A stretch of 64,000 nt of DNA, from positions 1,014,581 to 1,078,580 of the forward strand of contig NZ_BMZE01000002.1 in assembly GCF_014652635.1 (NCBI RefSeq). The letters run 5' to 3'. This DNA is from Devosia pacifica. GTDB taxonomy: Bacteria; Pseudomonadota; Alphaproteobacteria; Rhizobiales; Devosiaceae. The position numbers and the translations under genes are program-made. Numbering within the stretch: position 1 is the stretch's first letter; every line of letters begins with the position of its first letter. The notes beneath the pieces were generated by a model. It was not told the DNA's origin, ran no database searches, and saw only the letters and a list, made by a program, of their open reading frames with translations. Shown here piece by piece: positions 26,788 through 35,285 of this stretch.

Positions 26788-28311
26788 ATGGCTCCACTCT
26801 CACGTCGCAGTTTCCTGGCATCCGGCGCTGCCGCCGGCATCATGGCGTCGCTTCCCGGCACCGTGTACGCGCAAGCTTCCACCAAGGCCAATGCGTTCAC
26901 ATTGCGCGCCGTGCGTCGCACGATCGAAGTCGACGGCCGTGCCGCCTCGGTCCTGGGTCTTGTCGACGGCTCCGGAAGGCCCGGACTGATCCTCGATCCC
27001 GGTCAGCGCTTTCGTGTCGACCTCACGAACGATCTCGATGTCGAGACCATCGTGCACTGGCATGGTCAGATCCCGCCGAACGCCCAGGACGGCGTGTCGA
27101 ACACGAGCCCGATGATTCCGGCGGGCGGCAGCCGATCCTTTGATTTTGCGCCCCGTACCGGAACGTTCTGGATGCACAGCCATGTCCCGGCCCAGGAGGT
27201 CGATCAGCTCGCGGCGCCCCTGATCGTTCGAAGTGCCGAAGATCTGGCTGCTGACAGGCAGGAGGTCGTTCTCTTCCTGCATGACTTTTCCTTCCGCTCC
27301 GGCGAAGAGGTCCTTGAGGAGATCACGTCCGGCCGCGCGATGCCGCATGGCGAGGTGCAGGAAGGTAGCCACTCCATGGGAGAATTCCCGCGGCGGATCG
27401 TCGGGCATCACGAATCCGATCCGATGTCCATGCCAATGCCGAACGCGATGTCGGGCGGCATGGCGGGGATGGGCCACGACTCCGGAATGGAGATGGATCT
27501 CAACGACTTCGAATTCGATGCCTATCTCGCCAATGACCGGACCCTGGACGATCCCGAGGTGATAGCGGTCGAGCGGGGTGGACGCGTTCTCCTGCGTGCC
27601 ATCAACGCGGCGTCGATGACGGCATTCTGGATCGATCTCGGATCGGTGGTCGGTCGCCTGGTTGCCGTCGACGGAGATGCCGTAGAGCCCATGGAAGGAA
27701 CGCGCTTCGGCTTCGCTCAAGGGCAACGGCTCGACATCGAGATTGATATGCCAGCAGACGGATCGGTCTTGCCTGTCCTGGCCTTGCGCGAAGGCGCACC
27801 GCAAAGGACCGGTATCGTGCTTGCCCCGCGCGGCGCCGAGGTGCGACGCATCTCTTCCACGGCGGACGCCGAGCATCCGGCCTATTCCGGCGACATGACG
27901 ACGGAGTTGGCGCTCCGTGCCCTCAATCCTCTCCCGGATCGGCCGGTGGACCGGACGCATATGGTCATGCTGGGCGGCCAGATGAGCCCTTATGTGTGGT
28001 CGCTCAACGGGCAACTCTGGGGCAGCCATACGCCGGTCGCGGTCATGTCGGGCGAGCGTGTCGAGATGATGTTCCACAACATGTCGATGATGGCGCACCC
28101 GATGCATCTCCACGGACACGCTTTCCAGGTCGTGGACGTCAATGGTCAGCGGATCGCCGGCGCCGTCCGTGATACGGTGCATGTTCCGCCGATGGGGATG
28201 GTGACGATTGCCTTCGATGCCGGTGAGGTCGCGCCTTGGATGCTCCATTGTCATCACATGGCGCACATGGCCGCCGGCATGATGAGCGAACTCGATGTCC
28301 GGTCGGCCTGA
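26788..28311 (+). CDS. Multicopper oxidase with Met-rich insert, Tat-exported
   Basis: A 507-residue periplasmic oxidase. The Tat signal (SRRSFLASGAAAG, cleavage near VYA) is followed by cupredoxin domains. Copper ligands: HWHG, WMHSH, HPMHLHGHAFQV and HCHHMAHMAAGMM (HCHxxxHxxxxM). The insert HHESDPMSMPMPNAMSGGMA and following MGHDSGMEMDL resemble the Met-rich Cu(I)-binding region of CueO/PcoA-type oxidases. It lies 37 bases after copA and is probably co-transcribed. It differs clearly from the oxidase at 18893-20284, so the cassette carries two. Confidence 0.94.
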   Translation: MAPLSRRSFLASGAAAGIMASLPGTVYAQASTKANAFTLRAVRRTIEVDGRAASVLGLVDGSGRPGLILDPGQRFRVDLTNDLDVETIVHWHGQIPPNAQDGVSNTSPMIPAGGSRSFDFAPRTGTFWMHSHVPAQEVDQLAAPLIVRSAEDLAADRQEVVLFLHDFSFRSGEEVLEEITSGRAMPHGEVQEGSHSMGEFPRRIVGHHESDPMSMPMPNAMSGGMAGMGHDSGMEMDLNDFEFDAYLANDRTLDDPEVIAVERGGRVLLRAINAASMTAFWIDLGSVVGRLVAVDGDAVEPMEGTRFGFAQGQRLDIEIDMPADGSVLPVLALREGAPQRTGIVLAPRGAEVRRISSTADAEHPAYSGDMTTELALRALNPLPDRPVDRTHMVMLGGQMSPYVWSLNGQLWGSHTPVAVMSGERVEMMFHNMSMMAHPMHLHGHAFQVVDVNGQRIAGAVRDTVHVPPMGMVTIAFDAGEVAPWMLHCHHMAHMAAGMMSELDVRSA

Positions 28312-28347
28312 TGCGCGCGCGGCCTTCGATCGGATCAGGCGCTAACG

Positions 28348-29358
28348 ATGAGTAAACGGAGTGTCTTGATCGTCGGAGGCTACGGCCAGGTCGGACGCGC
28401 CATGGCGGCTCGGTTGCGGCAGATGGGCTGCACTGCCGTGACCATCGGCGGGCGGAGACGTGCGCCCGCCCAAGGCGTCGCGGAGAAGCTGGGCTATCGC
28501 TGGACGACGATCGACCTGAACGACGGGCGAACCTGGTCAGGAGCGCTTGAAGGAATAGACGTTGTCGTCGTTTGCATGGACCAGGATGAGCCGGCCTTCG
28601 CCGAAGCGGTTCTGGAGCGGGGTCTTGGCTATATCGATATAACGGCTTCTGACGACCTTTTCCGGCAGATCGAGGCGCTCGAGGCCTTTGCGATTGCGAG
28701 CGGTGGATGGGCCGTGCTTTCCGTGGGCCTCGCGCCTGGCCTGACAAATCTCATGGCGCGGGCCTGTGCAGACGGCATGGATCAGGTCGAGAAAATAGAG
28801 ATCGGTATCCTCCTCGGTCTCGGGGACGCTCATGGAACGGCCGCGTTGAATTGGACATTGGAGAACCTGCGTCCGTATCCCTCATCCGCAATCCGCAGGA
28901 TCGCGTTCGGAAGCCGATCTGTTCAACGAGCATCTATCCCGTTCGATTTCGCGGACCAGCACGTCCTGATGCGGCGCCACGGCTATGAGCGCGTGACGAC
29001 GCGCCTTGCGTTCGATACGCCGCTTGTGACGGCAGGGGGATTGCGTCTTCTCGGTCACCTTGGTCGGATCCAGGGGATGCGCAGCGTTATGAGATGGCTG
29101 TTTTCAAAGTTTCGGGTCGGATCGGACCGGGTGGGATTGTCGGTCACCGCCGTTGGTCGAACGCAAGGAAAGCCGTCTCGACGTTTCATGTCATTCGAGG
29201 CCAGGAAGGAAGCGGAGATCACTGCGCTGATGGCATCTCAAACAATCCTGCTCATGCTTGATGAGCCGCCGCAGACCGGCATCCATCATCTGGAAGAAAT
29301 CCGCGGGATTGATGACTTTGCTGACGGTCTGCGAGGCGAGGGTAGCGTCCTTGCCTAA
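28348..29358 (+). CDS. NAD(P)-binding saccharopine dehydrogenase-like protein
   Basis: A 336-residue protein. The Rossmann motif VLIVGGYGQVGRAMAARL near the N-terminus, the GIDVVVVCMDQDEPAF and GLAPGLTNLMARACADGM segments match the saccharopine dehydrogenase-like reductase group, whose members act on many substrates or have no known activity. No canonical substrate residues can be assigned. It follows the multicopper oxidase by 36 bases and is the last gene of the copper block. The link to copper is by position only. Confidence 0.8.
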   Translation: MSKRSVLIVGGYGQVGRAMAARLRQMGCTAVTIGGRRRAPAQGVAEKLGYRWTTIDLNDGRTWSGALEGIDVVVVCMDQDEPAFAEAVLERGLGYIDITASDDLFRQIEALEAFAIASGGWAVLSVGLAPGLTNLMARACADGMDQVEKIEIGILLGLGDAHGTAALNWTLENLRPYPSSAIRRIAFGSRSVQRASIPFDFADQHVLMRRHGYERVTTRLAFDTPLVTAGGLRLLGHLGRIQGMRSVMRWLFSKFRVGSDRVGLSVTAVGRTQGKPSRRFMSFEARKEAEITALMASQTILLMLDEPPQTGIHHLEEIRGIDDFADGLRGEGSVLA

Positions 29359-29477
29359 AGGCAGCCCCTAATATGGATACCCGACGGTCGGCAGAAATCC
29401 TGTGATGGCCTCATTGGCATGATAGGAAATTGCCAAGGCGTTCCCGTCCGTCCATTTCACACGAGTTCTTTTTGGCC

Positions 29478-29906
29478 TCACCTGGCCTCTCTCTCCACGT
29501 CTTCCGGTATCTCCTGCCGAAGCTTCGGTCCCTTGGCGAGACGGCGGCCGAGCGCGGTGATGAAAGACTCGTAGCGCTCTGCGGCCTTGGCGCGAGCTGC
29601 CTGGGCGGCCGGTTCCGGAAGTGCCGGCGTCGTGGTGAGCCAGAATCTAACGAAGACGGCCAGCGTTTCGACAGAGATACCGAGATCTCGTTCCAGACGG
29701 GAGATGCGCCGGTCGATCTGATCCAGCCGCTTGGCAATGACGGCCTCGCGCCTTTCAGCATCGTCGGGCGAAAGAAAGGAGGCGATCGCCGCCTCCGCGA
29801 TCATCGACTGCGATTGCTCGCGCCGCGCTGCATAGTCCGACAGCATCGCCATGATGTCCGGGTCAAGATAGACGGAGATCTGCGTCTTTTTCCTTCGGGC
29901 AGGCAT
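29478..29906 (-). CDS. Ribbon-helix-helix (CopG-like) regulator upstream of trb
   Basis: A 142-residue protein with an N-terminal ribbon-helix-helix (RRKKTQISVYLDPDIMAMLSDYA, then SQSMIAEAAIASFLSPDD) and a helical C-terminal domain. In related elements this gene stands between traG and trbB. Here it is three bases after traG but separated from trbB by the copper cassette. It probably binds DNA at the transfer region or regulates the trb operon. Confidence 0.85.
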   Translation of the reverse strand: MPARRKKTQISVYLDPDIMAMLSDYAARREQSQSMIAEAAIASFLSPDDAERREAVIAKRLDQIDRRISRLERDLGISVETLAVFVRFWLTTTPALPEPAAQAARAKAAERYESFITALGRRLAKGPKLRQEIPEDVEREAR

Positions 29907-29909
29907 AGG

Positions 29910-31895
29910 CTAGAGTTCCATTCCGTCTTTGGTGTCGAGCGAGACTTGCCGCGCCACCCTTTGCATCGTGCGGGACATCCGACTGTTGCGCGCGGCTTCT
30001 TCCTGATCATCATCGAAGGGGTCGATCTCGAATTCGTTTTCGATTGGCTCCTTCTTCTCGACGGGCTGGGCGCGGCCGAGCTCCGGCTGGCGGCGCCGTT
30101 CGGAATCGGTGGTGTCCTCCTCGTCGTCAGCGCTGCCAGAGCCGTTGGCGTGTAGGGTCGGCTTGGGTGGCAATGGCAGTGTACTCCATTCGTCCTGTTC
30201 GATCTCGACAGGCGCTGCTTTAGTTGGCGGTGGCAGAATGCGATCCTGGAAACGGGGGTCCTGGTAGTAGCGAACTTTCTTCGCGCGGATCGGCGATATG
30301 CCCGCGACCATGACGATTTCCTCCGCCGGCGGGAGTTGCATGACCTCGCCAGGCGTCAGAAGCGGCCGAGCCGTTTCCTGCCGCGACACCATCAGATGAC
30401 CGAGCCAGGGCGAGAGCCTGTGCCCGGCATAGTTTTTCATCGCCCGCATCTCTGTCGCCGTGCCGAGGGCGTCTGATACCCGTTTGGCGGTGCGTTCGTC
30501 ATTGGTCGCGAAGCTCACCCGGACGTGGCAATTGTCGAGGATCGAATTGTTCGGCCCGTAGGCTTTCTCGATCTGGTTCAGCGACTGCGCGATCAGAAAG
30601 CTCTTGAGCCCGTAGCCTGCCATGAAGGCGAGCGCGCTCTCGAAAAAGTCGAGGCGGCCGAGTGCCGGAAACTCGTCCAGCATGAGGAGCAATTTGTGTC
30701 GCGCGGTCCTGGCCTGCAGGTCTTCGGTCAGCCTCCGGCCGATCTGATTGAGGATGAGGCGGATGAGCGGCTTGGTCCGATTGATGTCGGAGGGCGGCAC
30801 GACGAGATAGAGCGTTGCCGGGCGCTTGCCGCCAACCATATCGGTGATCCGCCAGTCGCAGCGGCGCGTCACCTTCGCGACGACAGGATCGCGGTAGAGC
30901 CCGAGGAACGACATGGCGGTGGAAAGGACGCCGCTGCGTTCATTGTCGGACTTGTTAAGGAGTTCGCGTGCCGCGCTGGCTATAACCGGATGCGGCCCGG
31001 CTTCGCCAAGATGCGCCGTCTTCATCATGGCGGCGAGCGTGGATTCGATGGGGCGTTTCGGATCGGACAGGAAAGCGGCGACGCCAGCGAGTGTCTTGTC
31101 CTTTTCGGCATAAAGGACATGGAGGATGGCGCCGACCAGAAGTGCGTGGCTGGTCTTCTCCCAGTGATTGCGCTTTTCCAGCGAACCCTCGGGATCGACG
31201 AGGATGTCGGCTATGTTCTGAACGTCGCGCACTTCCCATTCGCCGCGTCGAACTTCGAGCAAAGGATTGTAGGCGGAGGACTCGGGGTTGGTTGGGTCGA
31301 ACAGGAGCACGCGGCCGTGCCGGGCGCGAAAGCCTGCCGTGAGCTGCCAGTTCTCCCCCTTGATGTCGTGGACGATGGCCGAGCCCGGCCAAGTCAGAAG
31401 CGACGGAATGACCAGACCGACGCCCTTACCCGAGCGGGTCGGCGCGAAGCACAACACATGCTCCGGTCCCTCATGCCGAAGATAGTCGTCCTTGAGCTTA
31501 CCCAGGACGACGCCATCGGGGCCAAGCAGACCGGCAGACTTGATCTCATCAGCTTTCGCCCACCTTGCCGATCCATAGGTGAAAACGTTCGGCGCCTCGC
31601 GAGCACGCCAGACCGACATAAGAATGGCTACAGCAATTGCCAGGAAGCCTCCCGAGGCAGCAATGATGGCTCCCTCAATGAAGATCGGCGGGGCATAGGC
31701 ATCGTAGAAATACCACCACCAGAAGAACGCGGGTGGATAGTAAATCGGCCACCCTCCGACTTCGAACCAGGGCGCGCCGAGCTGGGCCTGAAAGCCAAAG
31801 CGCCAGGCGGTCCACTCTGTCGCCACCCAGGTAGTGGTGAGGACGATGGTGAAAACGACGGGGATTTGCCCCCAGAGGATTCTCGTTCCTGACAT
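29910..31895 (-). CDS. traG: TraG/VirD4 coupling protein
   Basis: A 661-residue hexameric DNA-pumping ATPase that links the relaxosome to the secretion channel. It has N-terminal membrane helices (about 10-30, 50-70, 75-100), Walker A PTRSGKG near 155, IVHDIKGENW, and LLMLDEFPALGRLDF as Walker B. The block IAQSLNQIEKAYGPNNSILDN is typical. The C-terminus is acidic and variable. It appears intact, 145 bases longer on the opposite strand being only a shadow frame. Confidence 0.96.
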   Translation of the reverse strand: MSGTRILWGQIPVVFTIVLTTTWVATEWTAWRFGFQAQLGAPWFEVGGWPIYYPPAFFWWWYFYDAYAPPIFIEGAIIAASGGFLAIAVAILMSVWRAREAPNVFTYGSARWAKADEIKSAGLLGPDGVVLGKLKDDYLRHEGPEHVLCFAPTRSGKGVGLVIPSLLTWPGSAIVHDIKGENWQLTAGFRARHGRVLLFDPTNPESSAYNPLLEVRRGEWEVRDVQNIADILVDPEGSLEKRNHWEKTSHALLVGAILHVLYAEKDKTLAGVAAFLSDPKRPIESTLAAMMKTAHLGEAGPHPVIASAARELLNKSDNERSGVLSTAMSFLGLYRDPVVAKVTRRCDWRITDMVGGKRPATLYLVVPPSDINRTKPLIRLILNQIGRRLTEDLQARTARHKLLLMLDEFPALGRLDFFESALAFMAGYGLKSFLIAQSLNQIEKAYGPNNSILDNCHVRVSFATNDERTAKRVSDALGTATEMRAMKNYAGHRLSPWLGHLMVSRQETARPLLTPGEVMQLPPAEEIVMVAGISPIRAKKVRYYQDPRFQDRILPPPTKAAPVEIEQDEWSTLPLPPKPTLHANGSGSADDEEDTTDSERRRQPELGRAQPVEKKEPIENEFEIDPFDDDQEEAARNSRMSRTMQRVARQVSLDTKDGMEL

Positions 31896-32139
31896 GGCTT
31901 CCAGTCTCGCGCAAATATCGGAACGCTGAGCGGCATGATCAGGGACAACAAGTCCATTTTCTCACGGATCGTAAGAACGGCGACCAACGGATAAACAACG
32001 GCGGGTGGGACGGAAACTTAAGAAAACAATTCGTCAGTTGAAATGGGGCACCGATTATTGGCTGTGAAATTGGTCAGGTGATCGCAGCGAGGGACCTGCA
32101 GCGCGTACAAGGGTCTCCACGGATCAACGAGACGGCTTT

Positions 32140-32787
32140 TTACCGCAACATGTGGACGCCATGAACGCGCCCGGCCTCCCGCCACTCGCGCGAGGCGTCT
32201 CGGAGGATGGTCGCGGCGCCGTGTATCGCGAGCCCCGCCATGAGGCTGGCTACGACGAAATCCGGCCAGCCTGTTCCGGTGCCGAACACGCCCAGAGCTG
32301 CGAGCAGAACGGCCACGTTAGCGACCACGTCGTTTCGGGAACAGATCCACACAGAGCGCATGTTGGCATCCCCTTCTCGAAAGGCCGTCAGCAGGAACAG
32401 ACATGCGACATTCATCACCAATGCAAGCGTGCCGATTATCCCCATCGTAGCCGCATGAGGCACCGAGCCGTTGGCCAAGTGCCAGACAACGGTCGCTAGT
32501 ACCCAGAGCCCGAAGATCCCCATCGACGCTCCCTTCACCCATGCCGCTCCAGCGCGCCAACGCAGGCTTGACCCGAAAACAGCCAGGCTGATGGCGTAGT
32601 TCGCGGCGTCTGCAAAGAAATCCAGCGCATCGGCCTGAAGCGCCGCGGAGCCGGCGACAAGGCCAGCCACGATCTCGGCGATAAACATCCCGGCATTGAT
32701 GGCGAGGACGATCCAGAGCACACGGCGAAAGCGCGGTGAGCCGTTGTTGGACGACGAGGCACAGGTTTCGGATGAGCAGCAGGCCAT
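32140..32787 (-). CDS. Cation diffusion facilitator-type metal exporter
   Basis: A 215-residue membrane protein of the short CDF type with six helices. Metal-site motifs: ALQADALDFFADAANYA in helix 2 (Asp pairs; classic CDF uses HxxxD) and ICSRNDVVANVAVLLAA in helix 5 (Asn/Asp). The N-terminus is Cys-rich (MACCSSETCASS), likely metal-binding. The cytoplasmic C-terminal domain of larger CDFs is absent. Divergent from a PbrR/CadR-like regulator, with a 19-bp-spacer promoter between them, so metal-induced (lead, cadmium or zinc class). Confidence 0.88.
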   Translation of the reverse strand: MACCSSETCASSSNNGSPRFRRVLWIVLAINAGMFIAEIVAGLVAGSAALQADALDFFADAANYAISLAVFGSSLRWRAGAAWVKGASMGIFGLWVLATVVWHLANGSVPHAATMGIIGTLALVMNVACLFLLTAFREGDANMRSVWICSRNDVVANVAVLLAALGVFGTGTGWPDFVVASLMAGLAIHGAATILRDASREWREAGRVHGVHMLR

Positions 32788-32819
32788 AGGCGACTCCCAT
32801 ATTTTCGATTTTGCGCTAT

Positions 32820-32850
32820 TCTCTAGCGTCTATAGTAACTATAGGGTCAA
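32820..32850 (-). promoter_or_regulatory. MerR-type promoter of the CDF exporter
   Basis: On the minus strand: -35 TTGACC (32845-32850), a 19-bp spacer and -10 TAGAGA (32820-32825). The spacer contains CTATAG TTA CTATAG, a perfect dyad of the type bound by PbrR/CadR/ZntR regulators and different from the CueR-type CTGGAA dyads elsewhere in the window. The divergent regulator's ATG lies four bases beyond the -35. Confidence 0.85.
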
Positions 32851-32853
32851 GCG

Positions 32854-33261
32854 ATGCGTGACGACGGCTATCAAATTGGCGATCTTGCGCGGCACACGGG
32901 CACAAAGGTCGTGACGATCCGCTACTACGAGAAAATCGGCCTCTTGCCCGAAGCCGGGCGCAGCGCGAGAAACTACCGCGTCTATGGTCAAGCTGAATTG
33001 GACCGGCTTCGCTTCATTCGTCGATGCCGGGCGCTGGGCTTATCTCTGGATCAGGTCAAGGAACTTGTCGCTCTGTCCTCGGACGAGGAACGCCCTTGCG
33101 CGGAAGTTGACGCCTTGACCCGAGAGTATCTCGACGAGATCGAGCGCAAGATCGCCGATCTCAAATCTCTTGCCGACCAGCTTCGTCGCATCAGCGCAAG
33201 CTGCGACGGCGCGACCCACATTTCGAATTGTCGCATCATCGAGGCGCTCAGCGAAACGTGA
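32854..33261 (+). CDS. MerR family regulator, PbrR/CadR-like
   Basis: A 135-residue regulator. N-terminal MerR helix-turn-helix (YQIGDLARHTGTKVVTIRYYEKIGLL), then the long coiled helix. Metal-site Cys lie at residues 82 (ERPCAEVD), 117 and 126 (CDGATHISNC), giving spacings of 35 and 9. This three-Cys pattern is that of lead/cadmium-sensing PbrR and CadR types rather than CueR, where the spacing is seven residues and the first Cys is absent. It should control the adjacent CDF gene. AGGG precedes the ATG. Confidence 0.92.
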   Translation: MRDDGYQIGDLARHTGTKVVTIRYYEKIGLLPEAGRSARNYRVYGQAELDRLRFIRRCRALGLSLDQVKELVALSSDEERPCAEVDALTREYLDEIERKIADLKSLADQLRRISASCDGATHISNCRIIEALSET

Positions 33262-33302
33262 AACTGATGGCGACCTGACAAGCGTCGGCGCGTCTGCGAG
33301 TA

Positions 33303-35042
33303 CTACCGCCCCAGCCCCCGCTTGCGGCCGAAGCTCCAATCTACACCACCGTCGCCGCGCGCGACGCCGGAGATATGGCGGCCGAGATGTTTCTCCATCG
33401 ATGGCGTCCAGGGCACGAGCTGGAAGCCGAGCCCGTCGTCGATCATCGCGAAGCGACCAGAGGCGAGCGTCAGGCGCTGGCGATAGGCGCCGGCGACGTA
33501 CTCGCCGTTGCCGACGTGCTGGAAGAGCCGCCCGGTTTTCGCCGCCAGCTTTTCGCCGACTTCGTCCACCTCGCGCCGTCGCAGCGTGTCGATCAGATTG
33601 CGGCTGAAAACGATCCGCCGGCCCTGTCGCTCGGCAAACCCTTCCCCGATCAGATGGTCGACCCGCCTGTCGAGGGCACTGCGTACCTCCGCGCCAAACC
33701 CGCTTTCGGACAGGACCGCGGGCTCGCGCGCGATATTCTGCCGGTCGAGCCAGGTCGCCCCGGAGGCGGTCACCTGTCGCTCGATGTCGAGATCGGAGCG
33801 CACCGCGAGCGCGACGCGGCGGTTCCCGCGGGAATCGTCATAGGCGCGCAGTTCGACGATCGAGCCCGGAGCGCTGTCGCCGGCGGCGTTGAGATCGGCG
33901 AGCTTGACGTGATGGCTCCGCCCGTCAACGCCGTCGACCACGGCGTAGGCCGTGCCCCTGAGCTCGTCGTCGAGCCCGCGCTCGACCAGACGCCCGACGA
34001 TGGGCGCGTCGAGGCTTTCGGCTGCCAACACGTAGTCCGCCGATCCACGCTCGATGCCGCGCTCGGTCAACGCGCGGTGCATGCGCTTGATGATGTCGCC
34101 GCGCTCGCCGAGCTCGCGCAGTGTCACCTCGGCCTTGTCGCCGATCATCCATTGACCGGGGCCGACCTGCTCGGCGAGGCCCAGTGTTTCCAGCTTGCGC
34201 AGGCGCCCGACCTTCAGCGCATGGAATTCATCGGGCTGTTCGCCCGGCTGCGGGGCGAGGTCGATAACTCCAGTACGCCGGCCGTCACGCACAAGCTGAC
34301 GGTCGAGTTGGGTCCAGCGCTCAGTCTCGATTTGGTTTTCCAAGCACCGGCGGATATCGAGATCGGTGCGCGGGCCAAGCTCCTGGGTTATGAGATCGCG
34401 TGCCCGGTCGCGCATGCCTTCCTTGATATAGTCGCGCGAGATGACGAGGTCCTCGCCGTCCTGGCGCACGCCGCGCACGATCAGATGGACATGCGGGTGT
34501 TCGGTGTTCCAGTGATCGACGGCCACCCAGTCGAGCTCGGTGCCGAGATCCTTTTCCATCTGTCCGACCAGATCGTTGGTGAAGGATCGCAGATCCGACA
34601 TTTCCAGCGCATCGTCAGGCGAAACGATGAAGCGGAAATGATGCCGATCATCCTCGCAGCGCTCGGCAAAGGCCGGGCCGTCCGCTTCCTCCTCTCCCGG
34701 CCCGAACAAACGCGCCTTCTCCCCGTCCCGGGTGACGCCGTCGCGGCGCAGATAGTCGAGATGGGTTCCGAGCGGGGCGGTGCGTCCTGAGCGGCGAACC
34801 ACGCGCGCCTTGATGACCGCGCCACGTGAGCGCGCGGTGATGAAGCGATTGGCCTGGATGCTGGCCCGCTGGCCGTGGCCGAAGCGCGAGCGGTTGCCGG
34901 ACGTGATGCGCCCGGATCGCGAGACGCCGCCGCCTGCCTTCTTCGCGGCCGCCAGCGCCTGGGCGATGAAGGGACGCGCCGCCTGCGCACGGGTCGAACG
35001 GATACGGCCAGGCCGAATGCGGAACTCGCCGTCATCGGCCAT
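33303..35042 (-). CDS. Relaxase with DUF3363 domain
   Basis: A DNA-nicking relaxase of about 579 residues. The HUH-type metal site is TEHPHVHLIVRG. A Tyr in THLDYLRRDG is the likely nucleophile. The C-terminal half (about 250-500) matches DUF3363. The start at MADDGEFRIRP (35042) is used because the longer frame upstream runs through the repeat-rich region. It should nick at the oriT, likely the upstream region 35043-35285. It converges with the PbrR-like regulator. Confidence 0.93.
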   Translation of the reverse strand: MADDGEFRIRPGRIRSTRAQAARPFIAQALAAAKKAGGGVSRSGRITSGNRSRFGHGQRASIQANRFITARSRGAVIKARVVRRSGRTAPLGTHLDYLRRDGVTRDGEKARLFGPGEEEADGPAFAERCEDDRHHFRFIVSPDDALEMSDLRSFTNDLVGQMEKDLGTELDWVAVDHWNTEHPHVHLIVRGVRQDGEDLVISRDYIKEGMRDRARDLITQELGPRTDLDIRRCLENQIETERWTQLDRQLVRDGRRTGVIDLAPQPGEQPDEFHALKVGRLRKLETLGLAEQVGPGQWMIGDKAEVTLRELGERGDIIKRMHRALTERGIERGSADYVLAAESLDAPIVGRLVERGLDDELRGTAYAVVDGVDGRSHHVKLADLNAAGDSAPGSIVELRAYDDSRGNRRVALAVRSDLDIERQVTASGATWLDRQNIAREPAVLSESGFGAEVRSALDRRVDHLIGEGFAERQGRRIVFSRNLIDTLRRREVDEVGEKLAAKTGRLFQHVGNGEYVAGAYRQRLTLASGRFAMIDDGLGFQLVPWTPSMEKHLGRHISGVARGDGGVDWSFGRKRGLGR

Positions 35043-35054
35043 GGCATGGTGCCG

Positions 35055-35211
35055 CAATGTGCGGAAACCCGAGCAAAGCCGAGATGTTGAGCACTCTGCG
35101 CACATTGCGGCGAGGCTGGGCAATGTGCGGAACGCGCCAGAAAAACCTGCAAAAACAACCGACCGACCAGCGCACAATGTGCGCCCTTTTATCCTGCCAT
35201 CGGTCGGTTGT
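35055..35211. promoter_or_regulatory. Repeat cluster upstream of relaxase, candidate oriT
   Basis: Four exact copies of the 9-mer CAATGTGCG occur in 130 bases: 35055-35063, 35099-35107 (inverted), 35121-35129 and 35175-35183. The last is part of a perfect 7-1-7 palindrome (GCGCACA-A-TGTGCGC, 35170-35184). This sits inside the loop of a perfect 12-bp inverted repeat (ACAACCGACCGA 35155-35166 with TCGGTCGGTTGT 35200-35211). The region contains no gene and lies between relaxase and lytic transglycosylase. A nested hairpin next to a relaxase gene is typical of oriT; an operator is the alternative. Confidence 0.6.
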
Positions 35212-35285
35212 GGTTCCTGCGACTCCTCTTCGCGCACTCCATGTCACGCCAGAGCCAGAAATTATTCGATCAGGGCTGCAACGCG

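Noticed and set aside
26800..28266. 488-residue minus-strand frame across the second multicopper oxidase
   Set aside because: His-rich antisense shadow of a gene with complete copper ligands on the plus strand.
30525..31892. 455-residue plus-strand frame across traG
   Set aside because: It is the complement of the well-supported traG/virD4 gene; composition is His/Arg-rich with no family pattern, as expected of a GC-rich antisense frame.
33375..34790. 471-residue plus-strand frame across the relaxase
   Set aside because: Antisense to the relaxase HUH and DUF3363 regions; no recognisable domain.
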